This document shows, in pieces, positions 31,624-42,087 of a stretch of DNA of 64,000 nt. Every line of letters starts with the position of its first letter. Position 1 is the stretch's first letter. Source of the stretch: Dolomedes plantarius (taxonomy: Eukaryota > Arthropoda > Arachnida > Araneae > Dolomedidae); NCBI GenBank assembly GCA_907164885.2, contig OU015492.1, positions 204,756,509 through 204,820,508 on the forward strand, read 5' to 3'. The notes beneath the pieces were generated by a model that worked only from the letters and a program-made list of their open reading frames with translations, was not told the DNA's origin and made no database searches. The translations under genes and the position numbers were made by a program.

Positions 31624-33010
31624 ATACCGGGTGGTTCAAATTAAAGTATCCCTGGGACGCCCTGGCGAGAAAGCAGTGGACGTAACGTCTTCAGATTTGG
31701 AAGGTATACATATCTGGCCATGGGGAATTGATTGGTGGGAAAAAAATAATTAGTTCCAACAAGTACCGCTAGGTGCAAATGTGGCGCTGCGATCGGTTGA
31801 AGGTAAGGAAAATGAAACATGACTGTACGAAGAAAGGAAAGAATACGAGGTGCCGGTAATTAACTTTATTAGTATAGTTCGTTATACATGCAGGAACTAA
31901 ACTACGCTGAATAAGCTTTATGTTTGCAAGCGTGTGCAGCGTACGCGTTATGTTTCCTGTGTAGCAGCAGCACAACTAAACTTCCAGCCCTTTTCGCCGT
32001 GCTGTAGTTAAGTGAGAATTTGAATATTCGACTGTGCGTGCAGTACCGGAGTTCAAAATCTGCATACGAGCTGGGCGAAAGAGCCGTCGTAACAGATAAA
32101 AAAGAGGGCTCACAGGTTCGGAACAATCTTCGACCACCACGATGGTTCTTTCGTTGCCGGAGCGTGCTTTGCTGCTAAAGTTATTTTACCAAAATGGCGA
32201 TAACGCCTCCAAAGCACTTTGCTTATACCGAGGGCAGAAAGCTTTGCGCACGGGTCCGGTAACACCATGTGCCCTACGGCGAACGGTGAAACGTATCGAG
32301 GAAACAGGTAGCTTTGCCGTTCAAGCAGGCCGAGGGAGAAAAAAACGGATACCGCAGGTGATGGATGATGTCGCAACCGCTATCGTTGAGCAAGCAAAAT
32401 CGAACACAGCAGGAACATGCATTGCTCGCGCCGTATCAAGGCAACTTGGATTGTCATACACTACGGTATGGAGGTGCAAAGCCAATCCGTATAAGCTCCA
32501 TCGCTTACAAGAGTTAAAACATGGCGATTACGATCTGCGTGAAACGTTCGCTTTAACGTTCTTGGCACGTATGGAGGTGGAGCAGAATTGGCCGGGGAAC
32601 ATCCTATGGACCAATGACGCTCACTTTTACATGTGCGGAACAGTGAACGCACATAACTACCGTATCTGGTCCACTGAGAATCCTCACTCAGTCCACCAAA
32701 TGCCCCTGCATTCACCGCATGTGACTGTATGGATCGGCTTCACTGCGACCTTTATGATTGGGCCACTTTTCTTCGAGAAAATCACCCCGCAGGTACCAAA
32801 ATCCTGTTCCGTTACTGCAGCACGTTATCGAACTATGTGGCAAGGTGTGGTCATTCCAGAACTCCAGCATCGTGGATGTCTCGCTACAACGGTATTCCAA
32901 CAAGATGGTGCCCCTCCTCACATTGGACGTGAGGTTCAACAATTGTCGTCCACTGCTTTTCTCGCCAGGGCGTCCCAAACAGGGATACTTTAATTTGAAC
33001 CACCCGGTAT
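31624..33010 (+). mobile_element. DDE transposon with 58-bp terminal repeats
   Basis: ATACCGGGTGGTTCAAATTA at 31624 and its complement ending at 33010 continue as inverted repeats for about 58 bp (small indels in an A run and near a CTGTTT). The element encodes a single open transposase frame, 32142-32993, whose last codons lie inside the right terminal repeat. Confidence 0.85.
32142..32993 (+). CDS. IS630/mariner-like transposase, open frame, C-terminally truncated
   Basis: This 283-residue open frame opens with MVLSLPERALLLKLFYQNG, a helix-turn-helix that would bind the terminal repeats. AGRGRKKRIPQVMDDV follows as linker and a second helix region ends at LSYTTVWRC. The catalytic fold begins near residue 150: the first Asp is in ILWTNDAHFYM and the second in VFQQDGAPPHI. 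The third acidic residue and the rest of the domain are missing. An internal deletion joins residue ~264 directly to the right terminal repeat, which supplies the final LSSTAFLARASQTGIL. Without the third acidic residue it cannot catalyse transposition, but it retains its DNA-binding part and has no stop or frameshift. The frames on the other strand and in frame +2/+3 are shadows. Confidence 0.85.
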   Translation: MVLSLPERALLLKLFYQNGDNASKALCLYRGQKALRTGPVTPCALRRTVKRIEETGSFAVQAGRGRKKRIPQVMDDVATAIVEQAKSNTAGTCIARAVSRQLGLSYTTVWRCKANPYKLHRLQELKHGDYDLRETFALTFLARMEVEQNWPGNILWTNDAHFYMCGTVNAHNYRIWSTENPHSVHQMPLHSPHVTVWIGFTATFMIGPLFFEKITPQVPKSCSVTAARYRTMWQGVVIPELQHRGCLATTVFQQDGAPPHIGREVQQLSSTAFLARASQTGIL

Positions 33011-33189
33011 TTTTTTCTTGTATTATGTAGCTGCTGCCGGTAGAAATTATCCTAATTCATGTAATAACATATGTAAAGAAAAGAAGATTAATTCAAAACA
33101 AACAAGAAAAATATTTGAATGCTATATAATCTACAGCATCGCAGTATCCTACGAGCAATATATCACACTTCCGACCATTCTTTAGTTTT

Positions 33190-33480
33190 CTCAACCCATG
33201 CATCTCGGTTGTAGTATACATAATGAAATCACGCATGAAGTGATTACTCCATAGAAGCTTATTTTATGTAAGAGTGTTGATCAGTTTGATATAGAAGACA
33301 AAAACAAATCAGTTTAATGTTCAGAAGTGAATAACGAAGATTTGTGGGTGTGCGCGAGCAACCACATATACTTACAGACCAATTTTTTAACAAAATTGTA
33401 TGCTATTGATCAGTTTTATTAACTATATGATTTGTCATTTCAGAGGTTACTTAACACATCTAATAAAAATAGTTTTGTCT
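33190..33480 (+). repeat. Dispersed repeat B, uninterrupted copy
   Basis: Matches 24590-24764 plus 26228-26300 as one piece, so it represents the site before insertion of repeat A. Confidence 0.6.
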
Positions 33481-34462
33481 TACAAGCGGTGATCTCGGTA
33501 TGTTATGTTTATCTGTTTAAAGAAACATACACTCGTGCATGAAATTTGGCTGTAGTACAATACCCATATCGGTGCGCCAAGTGGGGCGATAAACATTCTC
33601 TGCGGTAACCTCCATATTCATGGTAACCCTACTCGTTTGTTTCATGACGTGTGGGAGGTTGTTTGTTCATGAATGGGGTTAATTCGTAATGAAATGTCGT
33701 CTGCTCCGCTTCTTAATAAATGTTTAAATAATTTATAACAATCGTTTAACACATTTGCACAATTCAAATATTTTTTCTGTTTTGTTTTATATCTTTTTTT
33801 TTCAAAATAAAAAATAAAAAAATTTCAACTGTGTCTGGTGGGTGTTTATACATACTTCTAATTAAATTAGAGTTCAATATAATTAAAGTTGATTCTTTTT
33901 AAAAAATTGGTGTTTCTTGGTATTTCATTATGAAAAATATTGGTATATCTTAAATTCCTCGCAATTTTTAATTTTTTATTAATAATTAAAAGAAACTTTT
34001 TTGGAGGGTTGGCATTTAAATTTAAGTAAGATTTTTAAAGTTCAGTTTTTTTTGTCTAAAAAAAGAGTATTTCTATATTATTGAGAGTATTGCATTTCTA
34101 CAAAACATTGCAGAAAGTACTCGTATTATTATATCCTGATTGCCTAGTGTTTTTTTCCTATTTTTTATAAAGTTTTAAAATTTTCTCCATTTTTGTGGGG
34201 GCTGGATATTCAAAGTTAAATAAGCTTTAAACTTGAAGTTTATTATTGGAAATGCTCCTTCATGCATTTCCACGGATAATTTTTTTTCTATCAAATTCTT
34301 GTCTTCATTTTCTATTATATTCACAGTGGATGTTGGGTTGAAGAGCCCTCGATAAAGTCTATGACTAGAGTGTAAATATTCCAGATTGATATGCCTCTAG
34401 CATTCATGTATCAGCTTATGGGGATGGAGAAGCTTTTCTTTGTTCTTCTGATGTACATGTTA
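33481..34462. other. AT-rich stretch, nothing recognised
   Basis: T-rich sequence with a small GC-richer patch near 33575-33660; nothing identifiable. Confidence 0.4.
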
Positions 34463-34661
34463 CAGATATTCCTCGACTTACGAATGAGATAGGAACCGAA
34501 ACATTGGTCATAAGCTGAGTTTCAAACATTTTTTTTGTACATGTACATATATATATTTTTTTATTTTCATACATACTCACGTAATTTAAATTCATTGTAC
34601 TTTATTTAGAAGACATGATTTATTCTTCACCATCACTACTTATTATGTTTGTAAAATCCAT

Positions 34662-34944
34662 TGGTGTCGCCCAGTGGCTAAGTGGTTAAGGCATCAGCCT
34701 GCCACGCCGGGGGTGCGGGTTCGATTCCCGCATAAGGCTTGGCTGTATTCTGGGGAACTGGTCAGTCTTCCGCCTGCAATTGGAGCCCCGTCTAGAAAGG
34801 GGAGCTGCAGCCAATCGTCTATCGCCGGTGTCATCGTTTGTCAATAAAATTCTTCTGTGATTGTGTCATGTGTTATCTTCCTTGTCTTCATATGTACACC
34901 GGACTGGGGTGTAATGTCGTCATCCCCCAGGGACATTAGCAAAA
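34662..34944 (+). mobile_element. tRNA-derived SINE (Gly-like head), copy 2
   Basis: The same family as 6394-6676: GTGGCTAAGTGG A box, CCTGCCACGC loop region, GGTTCGATTCCC B box, shared body and an A-rich tail. It is flanked by AAAATCCAT (34653-34661) and AAAATCTAT (34945-34953), a 9-bp target duplication with one mismatch. It landed at the 3' end of the Tigger coding region. Confidence 0.85.
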
Positions 34945-36590
34945 AAAATCTATCGGTTCAGAATTTGCGACAGAAGATACGCTGCAAATTTTTTCAACAA
35001 AGTAATCCAAGGTAGTTTGAACAGTTTGCGTCTTCTTTTCCTTGTATATTGTCTGGTAGCAAGCCAGATTTTCCTGAATACGACGATTTACACTTGTGAA
35101 TCTTTTTTCATTTGGATCCATTCATTCTAATTGTTGTAGTCCTTTATTAATATAGGGAAAAGCTGAAGCCATTTCTTTCAAAACAAATTTTTTTATTGTA
35201 CTTTGGCTTGTTCGCTTGTATCCGTCTCATCTTCTGCAGCATAATGTGTTGCAATCTCTTGCAAATCCTCATTGGTAAGCTCTTCCGGTTCATGTTCAAT
35301 AAATTAGTTAATATCTTCTTTGTCAATTTCCAGATTAAGAATTTTTAATTAGATTTTAAGATCAGATCTGAAACTTCGTCCAAAGGATCTGCTTGTTCGG
35401 ATACTGAATGAATCGCATTCATTTCAAAACGTTTTGTTAGTTTCTTCCATATTCAATATATGCATGCTGGAGTGGCTTCTTTCTATCCTCTATCTATGAT
35501 CTTAATACTACGAAGAATATTATAATTTTTCCGAAATGCTTTTAGGTTCGTCCCCTCTTCAAGTGCCGAGCATAGTTTTTAAGTAATTTGCTTTAAAAGT
35601 GGCAATTGCACCCTGTTCCATTGGCTGTAAAAACCTTGTAGTGTTCGGAGATAGATACAGAACTTTTATGTTCCCATGTAAATCACATATGTGTGGTGGA
35701 TGTCCCGGTGCATTACCCAGTAATAAAAGTATTTTAAAGGGAATGTCTTGCTCTTTACAGTATTTTTTTACTTCACCAACAAAAACATTCATAGACCTGC
35801 GTTCGTAGTCTACGTCATCCAAGTTTTTTGTTGCAACGGTAATTAACAGGTAACTTATATACATCTACGTATTCCTTTAAATGCTCGTGGATTTTGTGAT
35901 CTGCGTATCATGAAAGTTTTCATTTTAAATCCAGCGATATTTCCGTCCAATAAAAGTGTAACTCGATCTTTGAACGCCTTGATAGCTGGCATACTTTGCG
36001 CTTCTTTATGAATGTAGGTACGTCCAGGCATCTTCTTCCACCAATAAGGCCCGATTTCGTCTACATTAAAAAATCTGTTCCTTTAGATACTTTTCATCTT
36101 CAGGCAGCTCATCAAATTTGGTTATAAAATCTTCTGCAGCTTAATAATCAGCACATGCTGTCTCTCCACTTATTTTGACATTATGGAAATTCATTCTTTT
36201 CCTAAATCTTTGAAACCATCCATGGCTTGCTGTAAAAGTCTGGTCATAATTTATTTCTGTAGTTCCAAATGTTCGAAAAGACTGCGTTCTTTTGTTTGAA
36301 TGGTCATGAATTGGCTTAGTGGAATTCTTTTCTTTAATTAAATCCTCCATCCAATTCACCAACAGTTCTTCCGTTTCGTGGATGGGTCCTTGTCGTTTGG
36401 CTGTTATAATAATTGATTTCAGAGATGTCGACTGTTTCACTGCTTCCAAGATTAACACTTTATTTTTTTTAAATAATGGAGATCGTGGAATGAGACAATC
36501 TTAACTCAAATGCTATATCCTTCACTTTTTTACCGATTCCATCGTCTTTTATTATTTTAAGTATCATTTCTAAGGTAAGTATCTGTGGTG
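34936..36590 (-). pseudogene. Tigger-like transposase 2, decayed
   Basis: On the minus strand from about 36590 come the CENP-B-like helix-turn-helix (EMILKIIKDDGIGKKVKDIA, LRLSHSTISII) and then ETEELLVNWMEDLI and FTASHGWFQRFRKRMNFHNV (second DNA-binding part). The first catalytic Asp is in FFNVDEIGPYWWKK near 36040, and RTYIHKEAQSMPAIKAFKD follows. A later block has LLLGNAPGHPP, where the usual LLIDNAPGHP Asp is replaced by Gly, and FLQPMEQGAIA, where the usual Asp of PMDQG is Glu. The C-terminus ends in the QTTLDYFV tail typical of the family. At least four frame breaks are present. With the second acidic residue lost, even a repaired frame should be inactive. Confidence 0.85.
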
Positions 36591-36594
36591 TATT

Positions 36595-36881
36595 CACACT
36601 ACACCGAGGTTCTTTCTCTGGTATAGGGACAGTGAGGTAGATAAAACTAGTCGTCTAAACAACACAAACATTTATTGACAATTTAACAAAATATTACAAC
36701 GAGTACTCTGAGCACGAGGTAGGCAAGCCTATTGCATCTTACCAGACCCCCACTCCTTCTACTGATTTCTCCCGACGATCCCTTCAACCCTAGGGTTCAA
36801 CGCCCCCACAGCCAATCCCTCTGATTGGTGAAAGGGGGGGGGGATCACGGGGTACGGCACTCTTACAAACATTACACTACA
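36595..36881 (-). mobile_element. Small LTR inserted in the Tigger transposase
   Basis: The block is flanked by GTATT (36590-36594) and GTATA (36882-36886), a 4-of-5 target duplication. On the minus strand it starts TGTAGTGTAATGTTTG and contains AATAAATG followed by a T-rich region, as in LTRs. A C/G homopolymer of nine to ten bases is near 36833. No internal genes are present, so this is a solo LTR of about 290 bp. Confidence 0.55.
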
Positions 36882-37203
36882 GTATATTCTAAGATTCTGC
36901 AGTATTGCAGAATATTTCATCATATTTTTTAATAATTATATAGTACATATAGGTATGTATTGTACATTCGAAGAACAATATTTTTCAGAAAAAAAATATG
37001 TATAAAAATTCCGTTGTAAGGGCGAGCGGTCGTAAGTCGAGGAATACCTGCACTTATCAAGATTTCTGAATCTTTTGGAACTTTGTTACTTTGCCCTTAT
37101 CACATGAACAGAAACATAAAACAAACCTTTTGCTCTTTCTCTTGTAACAAACAAAAGAGAAATGCTAGTGATTTATTACATCCCTTTAAAACTGAGAGAT
37201 TAG

Positions 37204-38991
37204 AACTGCAAAAACATTTCCAATTCTGTTGGGCCGTTTGGTATTGGCTGGCCTGATGTAACCGTTACAGTCGGAATTAAAGAAGAGCATGTCAAGGATT
37301 GGAAAGTCATAGATGATTATACTTGCACAGATCATAACGCAATTAGCTTTGAAGTAGAATTGAGGGATATTACAGAGCGGAAAATTGACAACCCCAGGTG
37401 GGAGATTAAAAATTTGAGATGGATTCCATTTAGAGTGGAGTTAAGAGAGAGATTAAAAGAGTTTAAAAGTAAAATGGCAGACTGGGATATTGATGAAAGC
37501 ATTGGGAAACTAAATACAGTTATAATAGACTTATGTAAGAAGTACAGTAAAAAGAATATTAGGAAAAGAGATCGCATGGCCTGTTGGTGGACAGAGGAAC
37601 TGACGATAGAAAGGAGGAAAACCAGGGCGTATAGAAGACGATATCAGAAAGAAGTAGATCCTATAGAAAGAAATAAATTAAGATTGAAATTTAAGGAAAT
37701 CAGAGCTAAATATAGAAAGCTGATGAGTAAGGCTAAAAAGAGTAAGTTTGAGGAATTCTTTAATAGCTTAACAGTTAAGAACACTTCTGGCTTAATAAAA
37801 AACATTATAAAGGAGAAAAGGCAAAATGCGCTGGAAATGATCATGGGGGAAGATGGTGTTTTAAGAGAAGAGGAAGAAGATATTGAGAAGGAGTTGGCTA
37901 GGTATCACGTTATTAGCGAAGAAGAGATCGAATTGGAGGAGAGAGCTGAAGAAAGTGGGGAAATTACTGAGATAACTAAAATGGAGATCGAATATAATAT
38001 AGAAAATACGGCCACTAACAAGGCGCCGGGTCATGATGGGATTACGCTTAGTATTATAAAGGAGGTACATGGAGCTGATGATGACATCTTATATAGCATC
38101 TATAATAGGTGCCTCGAAGCTGGTTATTTTCCTAGAGAATGGAAGCGGGCCAGAGTATTATACTTCCCAAAGGAAGGAAAAGATCTGAAGCGCCCGAACG
38201 CATATCGGCCGATTTGCTTGTTGCCCGTAATGGGTAAGCTATTTGACAAGATACTAACCAATAGACTAGTGATTTATCTGGAAAAGGAAAATAAGCTATC
38301 GAATGAACAGTATGGTTTTAGGAGAGGGAGGAGCACAATTAGTGCGCTGAACAGTATTATGAAGATTGTGAAGGAGAATAAAAATAATGGTCAACATACT
38401 TGTTTAATTTCGCTGAACTTTAAAAATGCTTTTAACTCCATTAGGAAAAAGAGTATAAAGGATGCCCTTAAGAATTTGAAGATAAATACGTCTTTGAGAA
38501 AGATCATAATTAGTTTTTTAGATGAAAGAAAGGTGATTATGAAGAAGGGAGATCATGCCTATAATGTTGGTGTGCCACAGGGTTCGTCCATGGGGCCTGT
38601 GCTGTGGCTGATCACTATTAACGAGCTGTTAGAAATGCGAAAAGAGCAAAACCATTACCACATACAGGCCTATGCTGACGATGTGATGATACTGATCAAG
38701 AGCACAGTTGCGTATAAGTTCACTGAATTGTCTAAAGTAGTGCTTGATAATTGTGAAGAGTGGGCAAGGAAACACAAGCTGCAGTACAGCATAGATAAGT
38801 GCTGCTATACGATCGTAGCATGTAAAGGGAATATTAGCAGGAACCCGCCTATTAGGCTAGAGAATGAAAGCATTAAATATAAAAAGGAAATAAAATATCT
38901 AGGTGTCATCTTAGACTATAAATTAAATGTTTTGTCTTGTCTTTATCTGGACATTTTTTTTTGCATATTATTTTGTGAACAGTGTTTGTAA
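37204..38991 (+). CDS. Non-LTR retrotransposon ORF2: endonuclease end plus reverse transcriptase
   Basis: The frame is open from 37204 to a stop at 38991, with no native start; the first Met at 37360 is internal. Upstream residues PDVTVTVGI, WKVIDDYTCTDHNAISFEV are the end of an apurinic endonuclease domain, so the 5' part of the element is missing. From residue ~200 the reverse transcriptase reads NKAPGHDGI, AYRPICLLPVMGKLFDKIL, QYGFRRGRSTISAL, GVPQGSSMGPVLW and the catalytic YADDVMIL. It then reads IKYLGVILDYKLN. The fingers, palm and thumb start are intact, in the style of jockey/R1-type elements. Straight after LGVILDYKLN the frame runs into an unrelated hydrophobic tail and an A-rich 3' end, so the usual C-terminal zinc-knuckle region is deleted. 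Reverse transcription of its own RNA in cis is the family's role. Confidence 0.85.
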   Translation, partial: NCKNISNSVGPFGIGWPDVTVTVGIKEEHVKDWKVIDDYTCTDHNAISFEVELRDITERKIDNPRWEIKNLRWIPFRVELRERLKEFKSKMADWDIDESIGKLNTVIIDLCKKYSKKNIRKRDRMACWWTEELTIERRKTRAYRRRYQKEVDPIERNKLRLKFKEIRAKYRKLMSKAKKSKFEEFFNSLTVKNTSGLIKNIIKEKRQNALEMIMGEDGVLREEEEDIEKELARYHVISEEEIELEERAEESGEITEITKMEIEYNIENTATNKAPGHDGITLSIIKEVHGADDDILYSIYNRCLEAGYFPREWKRARVLYFPKEGKDLKRPNAYRPICLLPVMGKLFDKILTNRLVIYLEKENKLSNEQYGFRRGRSTISALNSIMKIVKENKNNGQHTCLISLNFKNAFNSIRKKSIKDALKNLKINTSLRKIIISFLDERKVIMKKGDHAYNVGVPQGSSMGPVLWLITINELLEMRKEQNHYHIQAYADDVMILIKSTVAYKFTELSKVVLDNCEEWARKHKLQYSIDKCCYTIVACKGNISRNPPIRLENESIKYKKEIKYLGVILDYKLNVLSCLYLDIFFCILFCEQCL

Positions 38992-39740
38992 CTAGCTGAA
39001 TGTATTTGTTATAGGTATTTAATAAAAAAAAATAAAAAAATAAAAAAAAAAAATCTGCCTTAAGTGCGGATCACCTTTTAACTGTGAAAATAATCACATA
39101 GGTAATTGTATGTATTGGTAAAATGGTCTGTTTCGACACCAATGTTATGAACATGTACCTTGATCAGCTTTGTACATATTTGCTTAAATAAGTTTGTATC
39201 AATGCATATTGTTTTATAAGTTTTTTGTGAATTTAATGTCGTATTATAGCTAAGAATATTATAGCTAAGATTATACGTATAGATAAGTGCTGCTATACGA
39301 TCGTAGCATGTAAAGGGAATATTAGCAGGAACCCACCTATTAGGCTAGAGAATGAAAGCATTAAATATAAAAAGGAAATAAAATATCTAGGTGTCATCTT
39401 AGACTATAAATTAAATGTTTTGTCTTGTCTTTATCTGGACATTTTTTTTTGCATATTATTTTGTGAACAGTATTTGTAACTAGCTGAATGTATTTGTTAT
39501 AGGTATTTAATAAAAAAAATAAAAAAATAAAAAAAAAATCTGCCTTAAGTGCGGATCACCTTTTAACTGTGAAAATAATCACATAGGTAATTGTATGTAT
39601 TGGTAAAATGGTCTGTTTCGACACCAATGTTATGAACATGTACCTTGATCAGCTTTGTACATATTTGCTTAAATAAGTTTGTATCAATGCATATTGTTTT
39701 ATAAGTTTTTTGTGAATTTAATGTCGTATTATAGCTAAGA
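38791..39740 (+). repeat. Tandem duplication of the non-LTR element's 3' end with its flank
   Basis: Unit 1 (38791-39255) and unit 2 (39279-39740) are direct copies with few differences. Each contains the last 67 codons of the reverse transcriptase, the A-rich tail and about 210 bp of downstream flank (CTGCCTTAAGTGCGGATCAC onward). The 23-bp joint between them repeats TATAGCTAAGA. Since the flank is duplicated too, this is a DNA-level tandem duplication and not a second insertion. Confidence 0.9.
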
Positions 39741-40007
39741 AAATGGTATTGCATTTTTGTTTTCTATCTCGATCTTGGAAATGTGTCTATTTTTGGAACA
39801 GAATAATGTTTATGTTTAATAATTATGCGACTGCAATATGTGTAACTTGTATAATAATGTATTTTAAAATAATATTAAGTGTTGTAAAGCCGGTATAAAA
39901 TATGTGAATATATAAACCGCCGTATAAGCTTTTCGCTGAGGTCGGTGTAACTTTCGAACTTCCAATTCTGATTTGTATACACCCATCCAGAGAACTGTCA
40001 AGCACAA

Positions 40008-40230
40008 ATCAGTAAGTCAAGTGGAGTAAGTCCAAAGCATTTTACTGCAAAAACTACAAAAAAATCCGCTATAAATTGAACAAATTATAATTCATAATAA
40101 TTATTATAATATTGCAAATAATAATAATTTACAATTCCACTATAAATTGAACATGGAGATTACATTTTTGCCCTCAAATAAAAAGAGTTGAAAATGGGAT
40201 TTACAATACTTTGCCTTTCACCGCCTCAAA
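40008..40230. mobile_element. MITE family C, truncated copy
   Basis: Matches 30960-31188 up to the right terminal repeat (GCCTTTCACCGCCTCAAA); the left terminal repeat is missing. Confidence 0.65.
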
Positions 40231-40950
40231 TACAGCATATATAATTATGCATTCTTATAACATGGAACACTGGAACCATTAGTATAAATTGGGGACTTAT
40301 TTTAACTTATAAATAGACTCTTCAAAATTGCTATAGACAATAATAAAATACTTTAGCTATAATATTAGAAAACTTAGAGTTAAAAATTAAAAAATCGGAA
40401 AAGAATTAAATTAGATGAATGAAAAATAATTAGAATAATATTCTGATAATCTTCAGTTACCTTTATTCTGGATACAAAATCGAATTTAAAAAATGGTGTT
40501 GTTCAGAATCTATTAAAAAAACACTTTGTTCTTACAGGAAATGGTAATCTGATAACATTTTTCCTTTTGTGTATCAATGGAAAGGATTTCAAGATATCCA
40601 CATAGACTGGGTCTCTTGTGGTCGAAATTCTACAATACAATTCAGTGCTGACATTCAAATCAAAATAAAGCTATAATTATTATAACAAATCGGGATTACA
40701 GAAAGTCAGTCACACCTCCCTATTTATAAGCAAAGGGATATTAAAGCATTTGTCAGATTAAATTATTTTTTTCATAATGGTGTATGAAATGTTTTATTCT
40801 TCAGTCATAAATGTATGCACTGACAGAAACAGCAAAAGTTTAATACCACGTTCAACAGAAAAGGGTTAAAAGAAACACATACATAATATACAAAAATTTA
40901 TTTCTTAAACAATTTTTTTTATTTAAAGGGAAAGAAATAAATAACAAAAT
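40231..40950. other. AT-rich stretch, nothing recognised
   Basis: No supported feature. Confidence 0.4.
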
Positions 40951-41214
40951 TCATCATGTCGTCGGTACACAAGAAAAGTGACACTTCTCAAAATTTCTTA
41001 TTTTTTCAGAAGAAAGATTTTAAAATATTGTTTTTTAAATATTATCCGCGCAACGGCGAAGTGACACATGGCCTCTCTACCGAGTATTTTCTGAACTATT
41101 TTTATGTCATTTTTCTGATAAAAGTAGATTTTTTTCGAGCATTTTATATTTTTTAACACAAAAAAGATAATTTTTGAGATGTGTCACTTTTCTTGTGCAC
41201 CGACGATGTGATGA
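40951..41214. mobile_element. 264-bp MITE with about 45-bp inverted ends
   Basis: The left end TCATCATGTCGTCGGTACAC and continuing AAGAAAAGTGACAC are mirrored by the right end GTGTCACTTTTCTTGTGCAC..TGATGA with four mismatches. The centre is AT-rich and its one short frame has no domain. AATT-like flanks on both sides make the exact target duplication uncertain. Non-autonomous DNA transposon, superfamily open. Confidence 0.7.
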
Positions 41215-42087
41215 AATTTAAACTTTCTATTCCATACACAGACATATTAGGTCTCTTTATAAATGATGGGTGGATTAAACCGCATAATTTGCCCCATACC
41301 TAATTTTCTGAAATAAAAAACCTTTCACAAGAAAGTAGACTTGATGAGGCTAACTAAAATGCCTTTATTTTTCTTATTTTACATAAAAACATAGTTAAAA
41401 AGGGGATCGATTTGATCCAATAGCTTGGAAGAAAAATATTTACAAAAACTTAACCATTAAACAAAAAAAGAATACAGATAAGCGTGTCATGAACGGGTGA
41501 AAATTAACCTACTTTAATTTTGAAAAAACTGAATGGTAAAGCTTGGGATAGGTATAGGAAGAAAGAAGGGATACAAGTTTAATGGCTCGACAATTCGTCG
41601 CAAACACATCTAAATATCAAACTTGCTGCGAAAACAGCTACTAACACTATGGCTGAAAGCCCCAACTCACTCGCAGAATAGTAGTTACTGCTTAAAACCC
41701 CACTCGCTTAAAAAATAAGTACATCTTAAATACTTGTTGTATTTATTTGTACAAGCCCCATTGGCTGTGACGCGAGAGCTTCGTAATTCCAGTCCTGCCT
41801 TCAAAGTTGAAAAATCTGCATATTATTTTATTTTTATTTTAAACCATCCGTTCATGACACGTTTTTAAATGTCGCGTTTTAAACAAAACTACAATAAATT
41901 GATCTCCATAATATATGACTTAACAAAACCGACACAACTAAAACGCAAAATCGTTCTCACATTTTAGTAAGGAGTGAGTGTTCATTTATAACAACACTCC
42001 AAAAAATCTAAAAAGAGAAATCCACTAAAAACTTAAAATTAGTCGGTGCTATACCCTGCCCGTGCATTTTCACTGATGTTCACATAT
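41215..42087. other. Unrecognised sequence
   Basis: A tRNA-like phrase near 41755-41815 (CCCATTGGCTGTGACGCGAG) lacks a proper B box. Otherwise empty. Confidence 0.35.

Larger units (their letters stand above)
34463..37050 (-). mobile_element. Pogo/Tigger transposon 2 carrying a SINE and an LTR
   Basis: CAGATATTCCTCGACTTACG at 34463 and the complement of CAGGTATTCCTCGACTTACG ending at 37050 are the classic inverted ends of Tigger elements; TA precedes the left end. The transposase lies on the minus strand between 34936 and about 36590. A SINE (34662-34944) and an LTR (36595-36881) were inserted later. Without them it is about 2.0 kb, a normal Tigger length. Confidence 0.9.

Noticed and set aside
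32461..32978. Minus-strand frames of 84-88 codons
   Set aside because: Antisense shadows of the DDE transposase at 32142-32993.
36833..36842. Homopolymer C/G runs here and at 50537 as regulatory elements
   Set aside because: Likely polymerase slippage runs or assembly uncertainty; no supporting context.
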